This document shows, piece after piece, positions 1-6,907 of a DNA stretch of 12,767 bases. The position numbers were made by a program, and so were the translations under genes. Location: the NCBI GenBank assembly GCA_903932755.1, contig CAIZHL010000258.1, positions 1-12,767 of the forward strand. The letters are read 5' to 3'. Each line of letters begins with the position of its first letter. Position 1 is the first letter of the stretch. Under the pieces are notes generated by a model. That model was not told the origin of the DNA and made no database searches. It saw nothing but the letters and a program-made list of their open reading frames with translations. The DNA comes from an uncultured beta proteobacterium (GTDB taxonomy: Bacteria > Pseudomonadota > Gammaproteobacteria > Burkholderiales > Rhodocyclaceae).

Positions 1-2139
1 ATCACCGCGGCGGGTTCGCACATCCCCTTCCTTTCGATCCAGTCGGTGCTGGCGGAAGTTGCCGAACGGACCGAAGCCGATGCCGCCGCAGCCTACCTGA
101 CGGCCGTCGAGGAGCAGGCCCGGCAGCGCCCGCAGTTCCTCTGGCTGGTTGCTCTTGGCGGACTGGCGATCTTCGCCGGCCTGGCGTATTCGGGGCGCAC
201 CGTCGTGCGCCGCATCGGAATCCTGCGCGAGCACGCGCAGAAGCTGGCGGCCGGCGAAGAAAGCGGGCAGATCGCGCTGCGCCGGTATGACGAAATCGGC
301 GATCTGGCGCAGGTCTTCGAAATCATGCGGCAGCAGGTGCTGAGCAGGGAAGCGGCCCTGCGCGGCGCGCAAGCCGCACTTGAGCAGCGTGTCGAGGAGC
401 GCACCACCGACCTCCAGCGCGCCAATCGCCGCCTGGTTCGTTTCTCGCAAGTGGTCGAACAGAATCCGGTAGGCATCCTGATCGCGCGCATCGGCGGCGC
501 CGTCGAATTCGCCAACCCGGCCTATGAACGAATCACCGGTTTTCCGACAACGGAGCTGATCGGACGACCGCTGCTCGACGTGCTGCATACGGCCGACCCG
601 CTCGACGCCCAGAATGCCCTGCAGGTGGCGATGGGCGGCGCCATCTGGCAGGTCGAACAACCCAGCCGGCGGGGCGATGCGGCGTACTGGGAACGGCTGA
701 GCCTGGGCGCCGTGCGCAACGAACTGGGACATGCGACCCATCTCCTGCTGTCGCGCGAGGACATCACCGAGCAGCGCGAACAGATGGAAAAGATCACCTA
801 CCAGGCCCACTACGACATCCTGACCGGCCTGCCCAATCGCGTGCTGGCCAACGACCGCCTGATGCAGGCCGTGAGCCGCTCGCGGCGGGACGGCGGCAAA
901 GCCGCGGCGATGTTCATCGACCTCGATCACTTCAAGGAAGTCAACGATACCCTCGGGCATGCCGTCGGCGACAGCCTGCTGCGGCAGGTTGCACAACGCC
1001 TGGTCGAAGCCGTGCGCGGCGACGACATCGTGGCGCGCCTCGGGGGAGACGAGTTCCTGATCGTGGCAGGTGGCATCGATCATGGCGACGAGGCCGCAGC
1101 GATCGCGGAAAAAGTCATTGCCGCATTCGCTTCACCCTTTGCCGTCGGCGAGCGCGAACTGGTCACGACGCCGAGCATCGGCGTCGCGATCTACCCGGAC
1201 GACGGTACCGAGCCGATGGTGTTGCTGCGCAATGCCGACCTGGCCATGTACGAGGCCAAGGATTCCGGGCGCAACATGTACCGCTTCTACAACCGCTCGA
1301 TCCACGACCTGTCGCTGAAGCGCCTGGAAATCGGGCGTTGCCTGCGCGGCGCGCTGGAGCGCCAGGAGTTGCATGTCGTCTACCACCCGCTGGTACGCGC
1401 CGACAGCGGCGTCATCATCGGTGCCGAAGCGCTGCTGCGCTGGACCAGCCCGGAACTGGGCATTGTCGAACCCTCCACCTTCATCCCGGTGGCGGAGCAA
1501 AGCGGGCTGATCGTCGACCTCGGACGCTGGGTGCTGCGCGAAGCCTGCGCCACGCTGGCCCGTTGGCGGCTGGATCAGCAGGGTTTCGTCATGGCAGTCA
1601 ATGTCTCGCCGCGACAATTTCGCAGCAGCGGCTTCGTCGCCATGGTCAAGGAATGCATGGCCGAGTTCCATGTGCCGCCGCATCAACTCGAAATCGAGAT
1701 TACCGAAGGTCTGCTGCTACGCAACCAGGGCGAAGTCAAGCTCATTCTCGAAGAACTGCATGCACTCGGCGTGCGCCTGTCGATGGACGACTTCGGCACC
1801 GGCTATTCCTCGCTCAGCTACCTGCGCGAGTTTCCCTTCCATACCGTGAAGATAGACCGCAGCTTCATCCATGACATTTCGGAAGACCGCAGCGACCGCG
1901 CCCTGGTTATCGCCGCGGTGCGCATGGCGCAGGCGCTCGGACTGCAGATCATCGCCGAGGGCGTGGAGACCGACGAGCAGTGGTCTTTCCTTGCGGAGCA
2001 GGATTGCGACATCCTGCAGGGTTTCCGCTTCGGCATGCCGGTGACCGAGAACAATTTCGGCAAGACCTGGGTCAATGCCAGGGTGGAAATGCCCGAGGCG
2101 GAACTTTTGGCAAGAAGCGTACCGTTTATCCCGATTTGA
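1..2139 (+). CDS. Membrane HAMP-PAS-GGDEF-EAL c-di-GMP signalling protein (5' truncated)
   Basis: The frame is open from base 1 with no credible start, so the N-terminus lies upstream. The visible 712 residues begin with the end of a probable periplasmic region, then a membrane helix (about bases 133-195), a HAMP linker with the DEIGDL motif (about 196-340), a short coiled coil, a PAS domain (about 430-780), a GGDEF domain and an EAL domain. The cyclase signature GGDEF is intact at 1042-1056, preceded at the correct five-residue spacing by an RGDD product-inhibition site. The phosphodiesterase domain keeps EAL (1426-1434), NVSPRQF, EITE, DDFGTG, KIDRSF and AEGVET. The protein could therefore both make and hydrolyse c-di-GMP at the inner membrane; which activity dominates cannot be read from sequence. 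One oddity is YHP where EAL domains usually read YQP. It precedes, by 92 bases, a binding-protein gene and a second enzyme of the same class. Family assignment is secure; the input signal is unknown. Confidence 0.95.
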   Translation: MTAAGSHIPFLSIQSVLAEVAERTEADAAAAYLTAVEEQARQRPQFLWLVALGGLAIFAGLAYSGRTVVRRIGILREHAQKLAAGEESGQIALRRYDEIGDLAQVFEIMRQQVLSREAALRGAQAALEQRVEERTTDLQRANRRLVRFSQVVEQNPVGILIARIGGAVEFANPAYERITGFPTTELIGRPLLDVLHTADPLDAQNALQVAMGGAIWQVEQPSRRGDAAYWERLSLGAVRNELGHATHLLLSREDITEQREQMEKITYQAHYDILTGLPNRVLANDRLMQAVSRSRRDGGKAAAMFIDLDHFKEVNDTLGHAVGDSLLRQVAQRLVEAVRGDDIVARLGGDEFLIVAGGIDHGDEAAAIAEKVIAAFASPFAVGERELVTTPSIGVAIYPDDGTEPMVLLRNADLAMYEAKDSGRNMYRFYNRSIHDLSLKRLEIGRCLRGALERQELHVVYHPLVRADSGVIIGAEALLRWTSPELGIVEPSTFIPVAEQSGLIVDLGRWVLREACATLARWRLDQQGFVMAVNVSPRQFRSSGFVAMVKECMAEFHVPPHQLEIEITEGLLLRNQGEVKLILEELHALGVRLSMDDFGTGYSSLSYLREFPFHTVKIDRSFIHDISEDRSDRALVIAAVRMAQALGLQIIAEGVETDEQWSFLAEQDCDILQGFRFGMPVTENNFGKTWVNARVEMPEAELLARSVPFIPI

Positions 2140-2156
2140 CGGGTAACTGCCCGTCA
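2137..2156 (+). terminator. Stem-loop overlapping the stop codon of the first gene (weak terminator candidate)
   Basis: A perfect 7-bp inverted repeat, TGACGGG and CCCGTCA, encloses a 6-base loop and begins on the TGA stop codon. There is no following T-run, so classical intrinsic termination is doubtful. It could be a 3'-end stabilising hairpin or a weak attenuator between the first gene and the binding-protein gene. The rest of the 92-base gap shows no clear promoter. Confidence 0.3.
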
Positions 2157-2220
2157 TCAGGCATGCAATTTGCTTTAAGATTCATGTTTCGCTGGGGCAG
2201 CGCAGGGGCGCTGACATGCT

Positions 2221-2226
2221 GGGAGA
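2221..2226 (+). promoter_or_regulatory. Ribosome binding site fixing the start of the binding-protein gene
   Basis: GGGAGA lies five bases before the ATG at 2232. This supports that start over the in-frame ATGs at 2163 and 2184, which would add residues ahead of an otherwise textbook signal peptide. Confidence 0.6.
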
Positions 2227-2231
2227 AATTC

Positions 2232-3251
2232 ATGTTGCCGAGGTGTCTTGAACGGGTATTGGTGCCCGTGCTGTTGCTGGTCTGCGCATTTTCCGTTGCG
2301 GCGCAACCCATGCAGTTGTCGGTCAGCGTGCCCGGGCCGGGCGCCGCTTCCTACCTGCCGGTGGCCCTGATCTCCAAGATCGGCGCCGATCGGGCAGAGG
2401 GCGCCGAGGTCAAGGTGCATTATGTCTCCGGCGGCGGCGCGGCCGCCCATGAAATGCTGTCGAACAATACAGAGTTCGCCGTGTTCGGCCTTTCTGCCGC
2501 CATGACGTCCCGGCTCAAGGATCCGCGCATCGTTGCACTGGCGGCGATCAACGATCTGCCGCTGTATGTGCTGCTGGTGCGCAGCGGCCTGCAGGGCAAG
2601 GTCAAGACGGTGGCCGACCTCAAGGGGCGCGTGATCGGCGTCCATAGTTATTCGATCACGACCAAGACCAACTCCCATATCGTCATGGAACTGCTGCTGA
2701 GGAATGCGGGCGTGGCGCCGGACAGCGTGCGCTTTGTCTCGGTCGGCCAGCGCTGGTCGTCCGAGGCCGCCATGCTCGCCGACGGCACGGCGGACGCCAT
2801 CATGGGCGACGAGCCGCATGCCTCGCGCATGATCGCCGACAAGGTCGCCTTCCAGCTGGTGCACCTGGGCGACCCGAAGATATCCGCCGGTATCCCCGGC
2901 GGCGCGTTTCTGCGCGGCGCCCTGTTCGGGCGCCAGGACCGGATCGAGCAGGATTCGAAAAAGGCCGAAACCATGGTCAGGATCATCCGCCGCACGCTGG
3001 AATGGATCGCCCGGCACACCCCCGAGGAAGTGATCGACATGGCCGGAATTGAAGACCCGGCAGAACGCAAGTACATGCTGGAGACCATGCGCAAGTACCC
3101 GCGGCAGTACAGCCACGACGGCAAGTTCTCGACGCGGCAGCTGCATGACACCGAAATCTTCTTCCGCAAATCCCAGGCCGACAATCCGGCCGCGCAAGGA
3201 CTCAAGGTCGAATCGATGATCATGGATCGCTGGGCCGGACGCAAAGACTGA
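2232..3251 (+). CDS. Periplasmic substrate-binding protein, NMT1/SsuA-TauA type
   Basis: This is a 339-residue secreted protein. Residues 1-24 form a signal peptide: a basic start, a hydrophobic core around LVPVLLLVCAF, and a likely cut after SVAA. Cys18 is not in a good lipobox because Val is at -1. The mature part reads like a type-2 periplasmic binding protein of the NitT/TauT family: a first beta strand followed by PGPGAASYLPVALI, then SGGGAAAHEML and FAVFGLSAA (sampling ligand-contact loops), VADLKGRVIGV at the usual lobe position, and a DGTADAIMGDEP hinge segment. Family members normally deliver small anions or thiamin-precursor-like compounds to an ABC importer. No permease or ATPase is adjacent here. 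Instead the gene stops 6 bases before a membrane GGDEF-EAL sensor and follows another, suggesting the protein presents ligand to a sensor domain. That role is inference; the ligand cannot be predicted. Confidence 0.85.
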   Translation: MLPRCLERVLVPVLLLVCAFSVAAQPMQLSVSVPGPGAASYLPVALISKIGADRAEGAEVKVHYVSGGGAAAHEMLSNNTEFAVFGLSAAMTSRLKDPRIVALAAINDLPLYVLLVRSGLQGKVKTVADLKGRVIGVHSYSITTKTNSHIVMELLLRNAGVAPDSVRFVSVGQRWSSEAAMLADGTADAIMGDEPHASRMIADKVAFQLVHLGDPKISAGIPGGAFLRGALFGRQDRIEQDSKKAETMVRIIRRTLEWIARHTPEEVIDMAGIEDPAERKYMLETMRKYPRQYSHDGKFSTRQLHDTEIFFRKSQADNPAAQGLKVESMIMDRWAGRKD

Positions 3252-3257
3252 GACCTC

Positions 3258-6200
3258 ATGCCGGGATCCTTGCGCCAACCGCTGACCCTGCAGGTCGCTA
3301 TCCGTCTTGCGCTGGCGCTGCTGGCGACCCTGCTGACGACGGTCGCCCTGGCCCTCTGGTTCCACGGTCACGCCAACCAGCGTTCGCTGGAACACCACAT
3401 GCGCCAGGCGGAGAAACATTTCAACGGTTCGCTGGCGCTGGGGGAGGGCGAGTGGGAACGCAGCGCCTACAGTTTCAAGGCTCGGCTGGAATACTCGCGG
3501 GTGCTGGAAGACGCCGCCGGTCGTCACGGCCGGCTCGGCACGTTCATAACCGCACAGGGCGGCGTTCCCGAATTTCCGGTGGTTGTGGTCCTCGATCGCG
3601 AAGGAAACCGTCTCGCCTGGTTCTCCTATGCCGGCGGGGAGATCCCCGCGGTAGTCTTGGACGGCGGTGAAGCCGGCTGGGCCTACGATCCAAAGGGCAA
3701 CCGGCTCTACAGGGTGTTTCGGCAGCAGGTCTGGCTGGGATCCGGCCAGAACGGAGTGCTGCTGACGTATCGGCATATCGATCACGCCTTGCTGGGGACC
3801 CTGACCTACCCCGAAACCGACCTGCTGGTCCTGTGGCAGAACAAGCCGGTTGCCAGTTCGCTCGGCGACGATGGCATGACGACTGCAAATCGCGCCCCGG
3901 CCACCGGACAGCGGTCGCGCCTGCTGCCCTGGAGCCAGGCGCAACCGGATAACCCCCGCGTCCTGCTGCGGATCAACCCGAGCGAGCCGTTTGCGCTGCG
4001 CGAACTGTTACAGCCCCTGGCGCTTGGGGCGCTGGCCTTTGCCGCGGCGGCCTGGGTCGTCTTCGGCGTCTGGGCCACCGGGCTGGTGCGGCGCATCCTG
4101 GCGCTGGGCAGGGCCCATCGCGAGTTTGCCGCCGCCGGCTACGCCTCGCCGGTGGTGCTGGCCAGCCTGGCTGCGGCGGAACCCCAACGCGGCGACGAAC
4201 TCGGTGAACTATCGGGTTCGCTGCTGGGCCTGATGGGCAGCGTCGCCGAGCATCGCCGCGCCCAGGAGGAGGCCGCCGGAATCCTGCGCCTGAGCGAGGA
4301 GCGCTTCCGCTTTCTGGTGGAAGGCATCCAGGTCGTGGCCTGGGAGTTCTCGACGACGGAGGAAACCTTCACCTACGTTTCGCCGCAGGCGGCCGACCTG
4401 CTGGGTTACGAGCTTGCGGCATGGATGCAGCCGAACTTCCTGCAGGCGCATGCGCATCCGGACGACCTGCCCCGCGTGCGCGAGGCGAGGGTCCAGGCCA
4501 TCGATGAAGGCAAGGCCTGCGCCTTCGACTATCGCCTGCGCCACCGCGACGGTCACTTCGTCTGGGTACATCATTTGTCCGGTGCGATGGCGGACGGAGA
4601 TCCGATACCGAGGTTGATGATTCGCGGCATGCTGCTGGACATTTCCGATCGCAAGCGCATCGAGCAGCACCTTGCGCTGGCGGGCCAGGTGTTCGAGACG
4701 GCGAGCGAAGGCATCATGCTGACCGACGCGCAGAACCGCATCGTTTCCGTCAATCCGGCCTTCGAGGTGATCACCGGCTATCCCGGCGCCGAGGTGATGG
4801 GCAAGGATCCGAAGCTGCTCAACGCCGGCCTGCAGGGCCCCGACCATTTCAAGTCGATGTGGCACGCCTTGCAGCGCGACGGTCGCTGGGAGGGCGACGT
4901 ATGGAACCGGCGCAAGTCGGGCGAGCCGTTCGCGCAACGGCTTTCGGTGACGATCATTCGTGATGAATGGGGCCACGTCAAAAACCACCTGGCCATGTTC
5001 AGCGACGTGACCACGCAGAAGCGCCAGGCCGAGGAGATCCGGCATCAGGCCGACCACGATGCCTTGACCGGCCTGCCCAACCGGCGCCTGCTTGCCGATC
5101 GCATGGCGCAGGCCATCTCGCGTGCCCAGCGCCAGAGCGGGCAGGTCGGAATGATGATGCTCGATCTCGACGGCTTCAAGCACATCAACGACACGCTCGG
5201 CCACCGCATCGGCGACCTGCTGCTGATCGAGACCGCGCGCCGGCTGGTCCATTGCGTGCGCGAATCCGATACCGTCGCCCGCATCGGCGGCGACGAGTTC
5301 ATGGTGGTGCTGCCGGAAATCCAGAGCCAGAACGATCTGCAGACGCTGGCGGTGAAGATCCTCGAACACCTGCGGCAGCGCTTTCACATCGAAGGCAAGG
5401 ACATGTACGTCTCCGGCAGCATGGGCCTGACCCTGTTCCCCGACGACGGCGCGGATACGGACGTGCTCCTGGCCAACGCCGATACCGCGATGTACCGTGC
5501 CAAGGCGGAGGGCAAGAATGCCTACCGCTTCTTCACCCAGGACATGCAGCAGAACGCCCTGGAGCGCCTGCGCCTGGAGAACGGCTTGCGGCGGGCCCTG
5601 CGCGAAAGCGAGTTCGTGCTCTGCTACCAGCCCGTGTTCGATCTTGCGACCGGCGCGCTGGTGAAGGCCGAGGCGCTGATCCGCTGGCGGGATCCGGAGC
5701 GCGGCCTGATCGATCCCGACAATTTCATTCCGGTCGCCGAAGAGACGGGCCTCATCGTGCCTGTCGGTGCATGGGTGATCCAGACCGTGGCGCGCCAGGC
5801 GGCGCAATGGAAGCATGCCGCCCCCCCCGGCTTTCGCCTCGGCGTCAACCTGGCGGCGCAGCAGTTTCAGCGCGGCGACTGCGCCGGCCTGCTGCGCGAG
5901 GCCCTCGAAGCCGAGGGCGCGGAGCCGCAGCAACTGGTGGTCGAGATCACCGAAAGCGTTTTCATCAGCGACAAGGGCGACGCCATGCGCCAGTTGCAGG
6001 AAATGAAGAGCCTCGGCATCCAGGTCGCCATCGACGATTTCGGCACCGGGTTTTCATCCCTCAGCTATCTCAAGCACTTTCCGATCGATACCCTCAAGAT
6101 CGACCAGTCCTTCGTCTGCGGCATTCCCGGCGATGCCGAGGATGTCGCCCTGATCGAAGCCATTATTTCGATGAGCCGGGCGCTCGATCTCGACGTCATC

Positions 6201-6347
6201 GCCGAAGGCATCGAAACCGCGGCGCAGCGCGATTTCCTGGTTCGCAGCGGCTGCCGCTACGGACAGGGCTACCTGCTCGGCAAGCCGGTTTCGGCCGACG
6301 AGTTCGCAGAGATGTTCCTCTCCCAGCCGCTTTCCACCGCGGTCTGA
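3258..6347 (+). CDS. Membrane sensor with periplasmic domain, HAMP, two PAS, GGDEF and EAL
   Basis: This 1029-residue bifunctional-type c-di-GMP enzyme has membrane helix 1 at about residues 13-35 and a periplasmic domain at about 36-250. That domain's VVVLDREGNRLAW and later VLWQNKPVASS strands resemble Cache-type sensors. Membrane helix 2 is at about 251-274, followed by a HAMP-like linker with GDELGEL (about 275-335), a PAS at about 345-465, a second PAS at about 470-590, GGDEF at about 595-760 and EAL at about 775-1020. The cyclase motif GGDEF is at 677-681 with inhibitory site RESD at 668-671. EAL residues are E805, N864, E896, D926-D927, K947, E983 and Q1003, so both active sites look complete. 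It starts 6 bases after the binding-protein stop, with only a weak GAG before the ATG, suggesting translational coupling. Presumably it senses a periplasmic ligand, perhaps via that binding protein, and adjusts c-di-GMP. Domain calls are firm except the Cache assignment. Confidence 0.95.
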   Translation: MPGSLRQPLTLQVAIRLALALLATLLTTVALALWFHGHANQRSLEHHMRQAEKHFNGSLALGEGEWERSAYSFKARLEYSRVLEDAAGRHGRLGTFITAQGGVPEFPVVVVLDREGNRLAWFSYAGGEIPAVVLDGGEAGWAYDPKGNRLYRVFRQQVWLGSGQNGVLLTYRHIDHALLGTLTYPETDLLVLWQNKPVASSLGDDGMTTANRAPATGQRSRLLPWSQAQPDNPRVLLRINPSEPFALRELLQPLALGALAFAAAAWVVFGVWATGLVRRILALGRAHREFAAAGYASPVVLASLAAAEPQRGDELGELSGSLLGLMGSVAEHRRAQEEAAGILRLSEERFRFLVEGIQVVAWEFSTTEETFTYVSPQAADLLGYELAAWMQPNFLQAHAHPDDLPRVREARVQAIDEGKACAFDYRLRHRDGHFVWVHHLSGAMADGDPIPRLMIRGMLLDISDRKRIEQHLALAGQVFETASEGIMLTDAQNRIVSVNPAFEVITGYPGAEVMGKDPKLLNAGLQGPDHFKSMWHALQRDGRWEGDVWNRRKSGEPFAQRLSVTIIRDEWGHVKNHLAMFSDVTTQKRQAEEIRHQADHDALTGLPNRRLLADRMAQAISRAQRQSGQVGMMMLDLDGFKHINDTLGHRIGDLLLIETARRLVHCVRESDTVARIGGDEFMVVLPEIQSQNDLQTLAVKILEHLRQRFHIEGKDMYVSGSMGLTLFPDDGADTDVLLANADTAMYRAKAEGKNAYRFFTQDMQQNALERLRLENGLRRALRESEFVLCYQPVFDLATGALVKAEALIRWRDPERGLIDPDNFIPVAEETGLIVPVGAWVIQTVARQAAQWKHAAPPGFRLGVNLAAQQFQRGDCAGLLREALEAEGAEPQQLVVEITESVFISDKGDAMRQLQEMKSLGIQVAIDDFGTGFSSLSYLKHFPIDTLKIDQSFVCGIPGDAEDVALIEAIISMSRALDLDVIAEGIETAAQRDFLVRSGCRYGQGYLLGKPVSADEFAEMFLSQPLSTAV
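5821..5828 (+). repeat. Run of eight C within the EAL-coding region
   Basis: Eight consecutive C bases encode the Pro-Pro stretch at about residues 855-857 of the sensor protein. Slippage by one base would remove the catalytic N864 and everything after it. The observed frame is intact. Confidence 0.8.
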
Positions 6348-6365
6348 TCGCGGCCTGCGAGCGCC

Positions 6366-6395
6366 CGCGCGGCGGAGGCGCCGCTCAGCCGCGCG
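6366..6395. terminator. GC-rich stem-loop between convergent genes
   Basis: CGCGCGGC at 6366-6373 pairs perfectly with GCCGCGCG at 6388-6395 around a 14-base loop. It lies at the meeting point of the sensor gene and queF and covers the last codons of queF. No T-run follows on either strand, so this is only a candidate shared terminator; chance pairing in GC-rich DNA is possible. Confidence 0.25.
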
Positions 6396-6816
6396 TGTTC
6401 GATTGCGCGGGGAACTCGGTGAGCTCGACCGTCGGTGCCGGCTTCCAGCCTTTCTTGCGGTGTTCCGCGACCACGTTGGTGAAAATCCCGCCGCGCACAT
6501 AGAAGCGTGCGGTGAGGCGCATGAAGCGCGGTTTGGTGGCGCGGGCCAGGTCGTCGAGGATGCGGTTGGCGACGTCTTCGTGGAAATGCCCTTCGTCGCG
6601 GAAACTCCAGATGTAGAGCTTGAGGCTTTTCAGCTCGACACAGAGCTTCTCGGGGATGTAATCCAGCGTCAGCACGGCAAAATCCGGCTGCCCCGTCTTC
6701 GGACAGAGGCAGGAAAACTCCGGGATTTCCATGTGGATGCGGTAATCCCTGTGCGGCGCGGGATTGGCGAAGGTTTCGAGAGCCTTGGCGGGGGTCTGTT
6801 TTTGTGGGCTGGGCAT
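6385..6816 (-). CDS. queF: NADPH-dependent 7-cyano-7-deazaguanine reductase
   Basis: QueF reduces the nitrile of preQ0 to the amine of preQ1 with two NADPH, a cytoplasmic step in queuosine tRNA modification. The 143-residue length fits the short single-domain (type I) form rather than the longer YqcD-like form. The nucleophilic cysteine is C38 in [11 protein letters not shown], with the proton-donor aspartate D45 seven residues on. The NADPH-binding family motif is ELKSLKLY (61-68), and the substrate-binding His-Glu pair is H79-E80 in GHFHED. C36 sits two residues before the catalytic cysteine, where other members often have Thr or Ser. The ATG is at 6814-6816 on the minus strand; no strong ribosome binding site is visible upstream. 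No other queuosine gene is nearby, so it is a stand-alone unit diverging from smc and converging on the sensor gene. Identification is secure from the motifs. Confidence 0.96.
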   Translation of the reverse strand: MPSPQKQTPAKALETFANPAPHRDYRIHMEIPEFSCLCPKTGQPDFAVLTLDYIPEKLCVELKSLKLYIWSFRDEGHFHEDVANRILDDLARATKPRFMRLTARFYVRGGIFTNVVAEHRKKGWKPAPTVELTEFPAQSNTRG

Positions 6817-6848
6817 GCTGGGCGGTGCCGGGTAAGTGGGCGGGACGG

Positions 6849-6856
6849 ATTATAAT
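6849..6856. promoter_or_regulatory. Self-complementary -10 element shared by divergent queF and smc
   Basis: ATTATAAT is its own reverse complement, so a consensus TATAAT is present on the plus strand (6851-6856, towards smc) and on the minus strand (6854-6849, towards queF). It is an AT-rich island in GC-rich DNA, 33 bases from the queF start and 52 from the smc start. No good TTGACA-like -35 hexamer is seen at 16-18 bases on either side, so promoter strength is uncertain. Confidence 0.6.
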
Positions 6857-6907
6857 GGCCAAGCTTCAAAGCCGTGTTTTTGTCATCCTCTTTCCGGTTC
6901 GTCCCTC

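Noticed and set aside
1980..2231. Upstream extension of the binding-protein frame into the first gene
   Set aside because: It overlaps the EAL-coding end of the first gene and would bury the signal peptide; the ATG at 2232 has a ribosome binding site and gives a normal secretion signal.
2232..2306. Binding protein as a lipoprotein via Cys18
   Set aside because: The residue before the cysteine is Val, which does not fit the lipobox, and a good signal-peptidase I site follows at SVAA.
2175..3944. Long open frame on the minus strand (589 codons) across the binding-protein and sensor genes
   Set aside because: It is antisense to two well-identified genes, its His/Gln/Arg-rich translation matches no family, and such frames are expected opposite GC-rich coding sequence.
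4209..5933. Long minus-strand open frame (574 codons) opposite the PAS-GGDEF-EAL region
   Set aside because: Antisense shadow of the sensor gene, whose PAS, GGDEF and EAL motifs are intact on the plus strand.
4967..6502. Plus-strand alternative frame of 511 codons overlapping the sensor gene and queF
   Set aside because: Arg/Pro/Ala-rich shadow translation; the GGDEF and EAL motifs lie in the other frame.
6269..6862. Minus-strand 197-codon frame overlapping queF
   Set aside because: It is a shadow in a different frame; the QueF motifs are all in the 6385-6816 frame.
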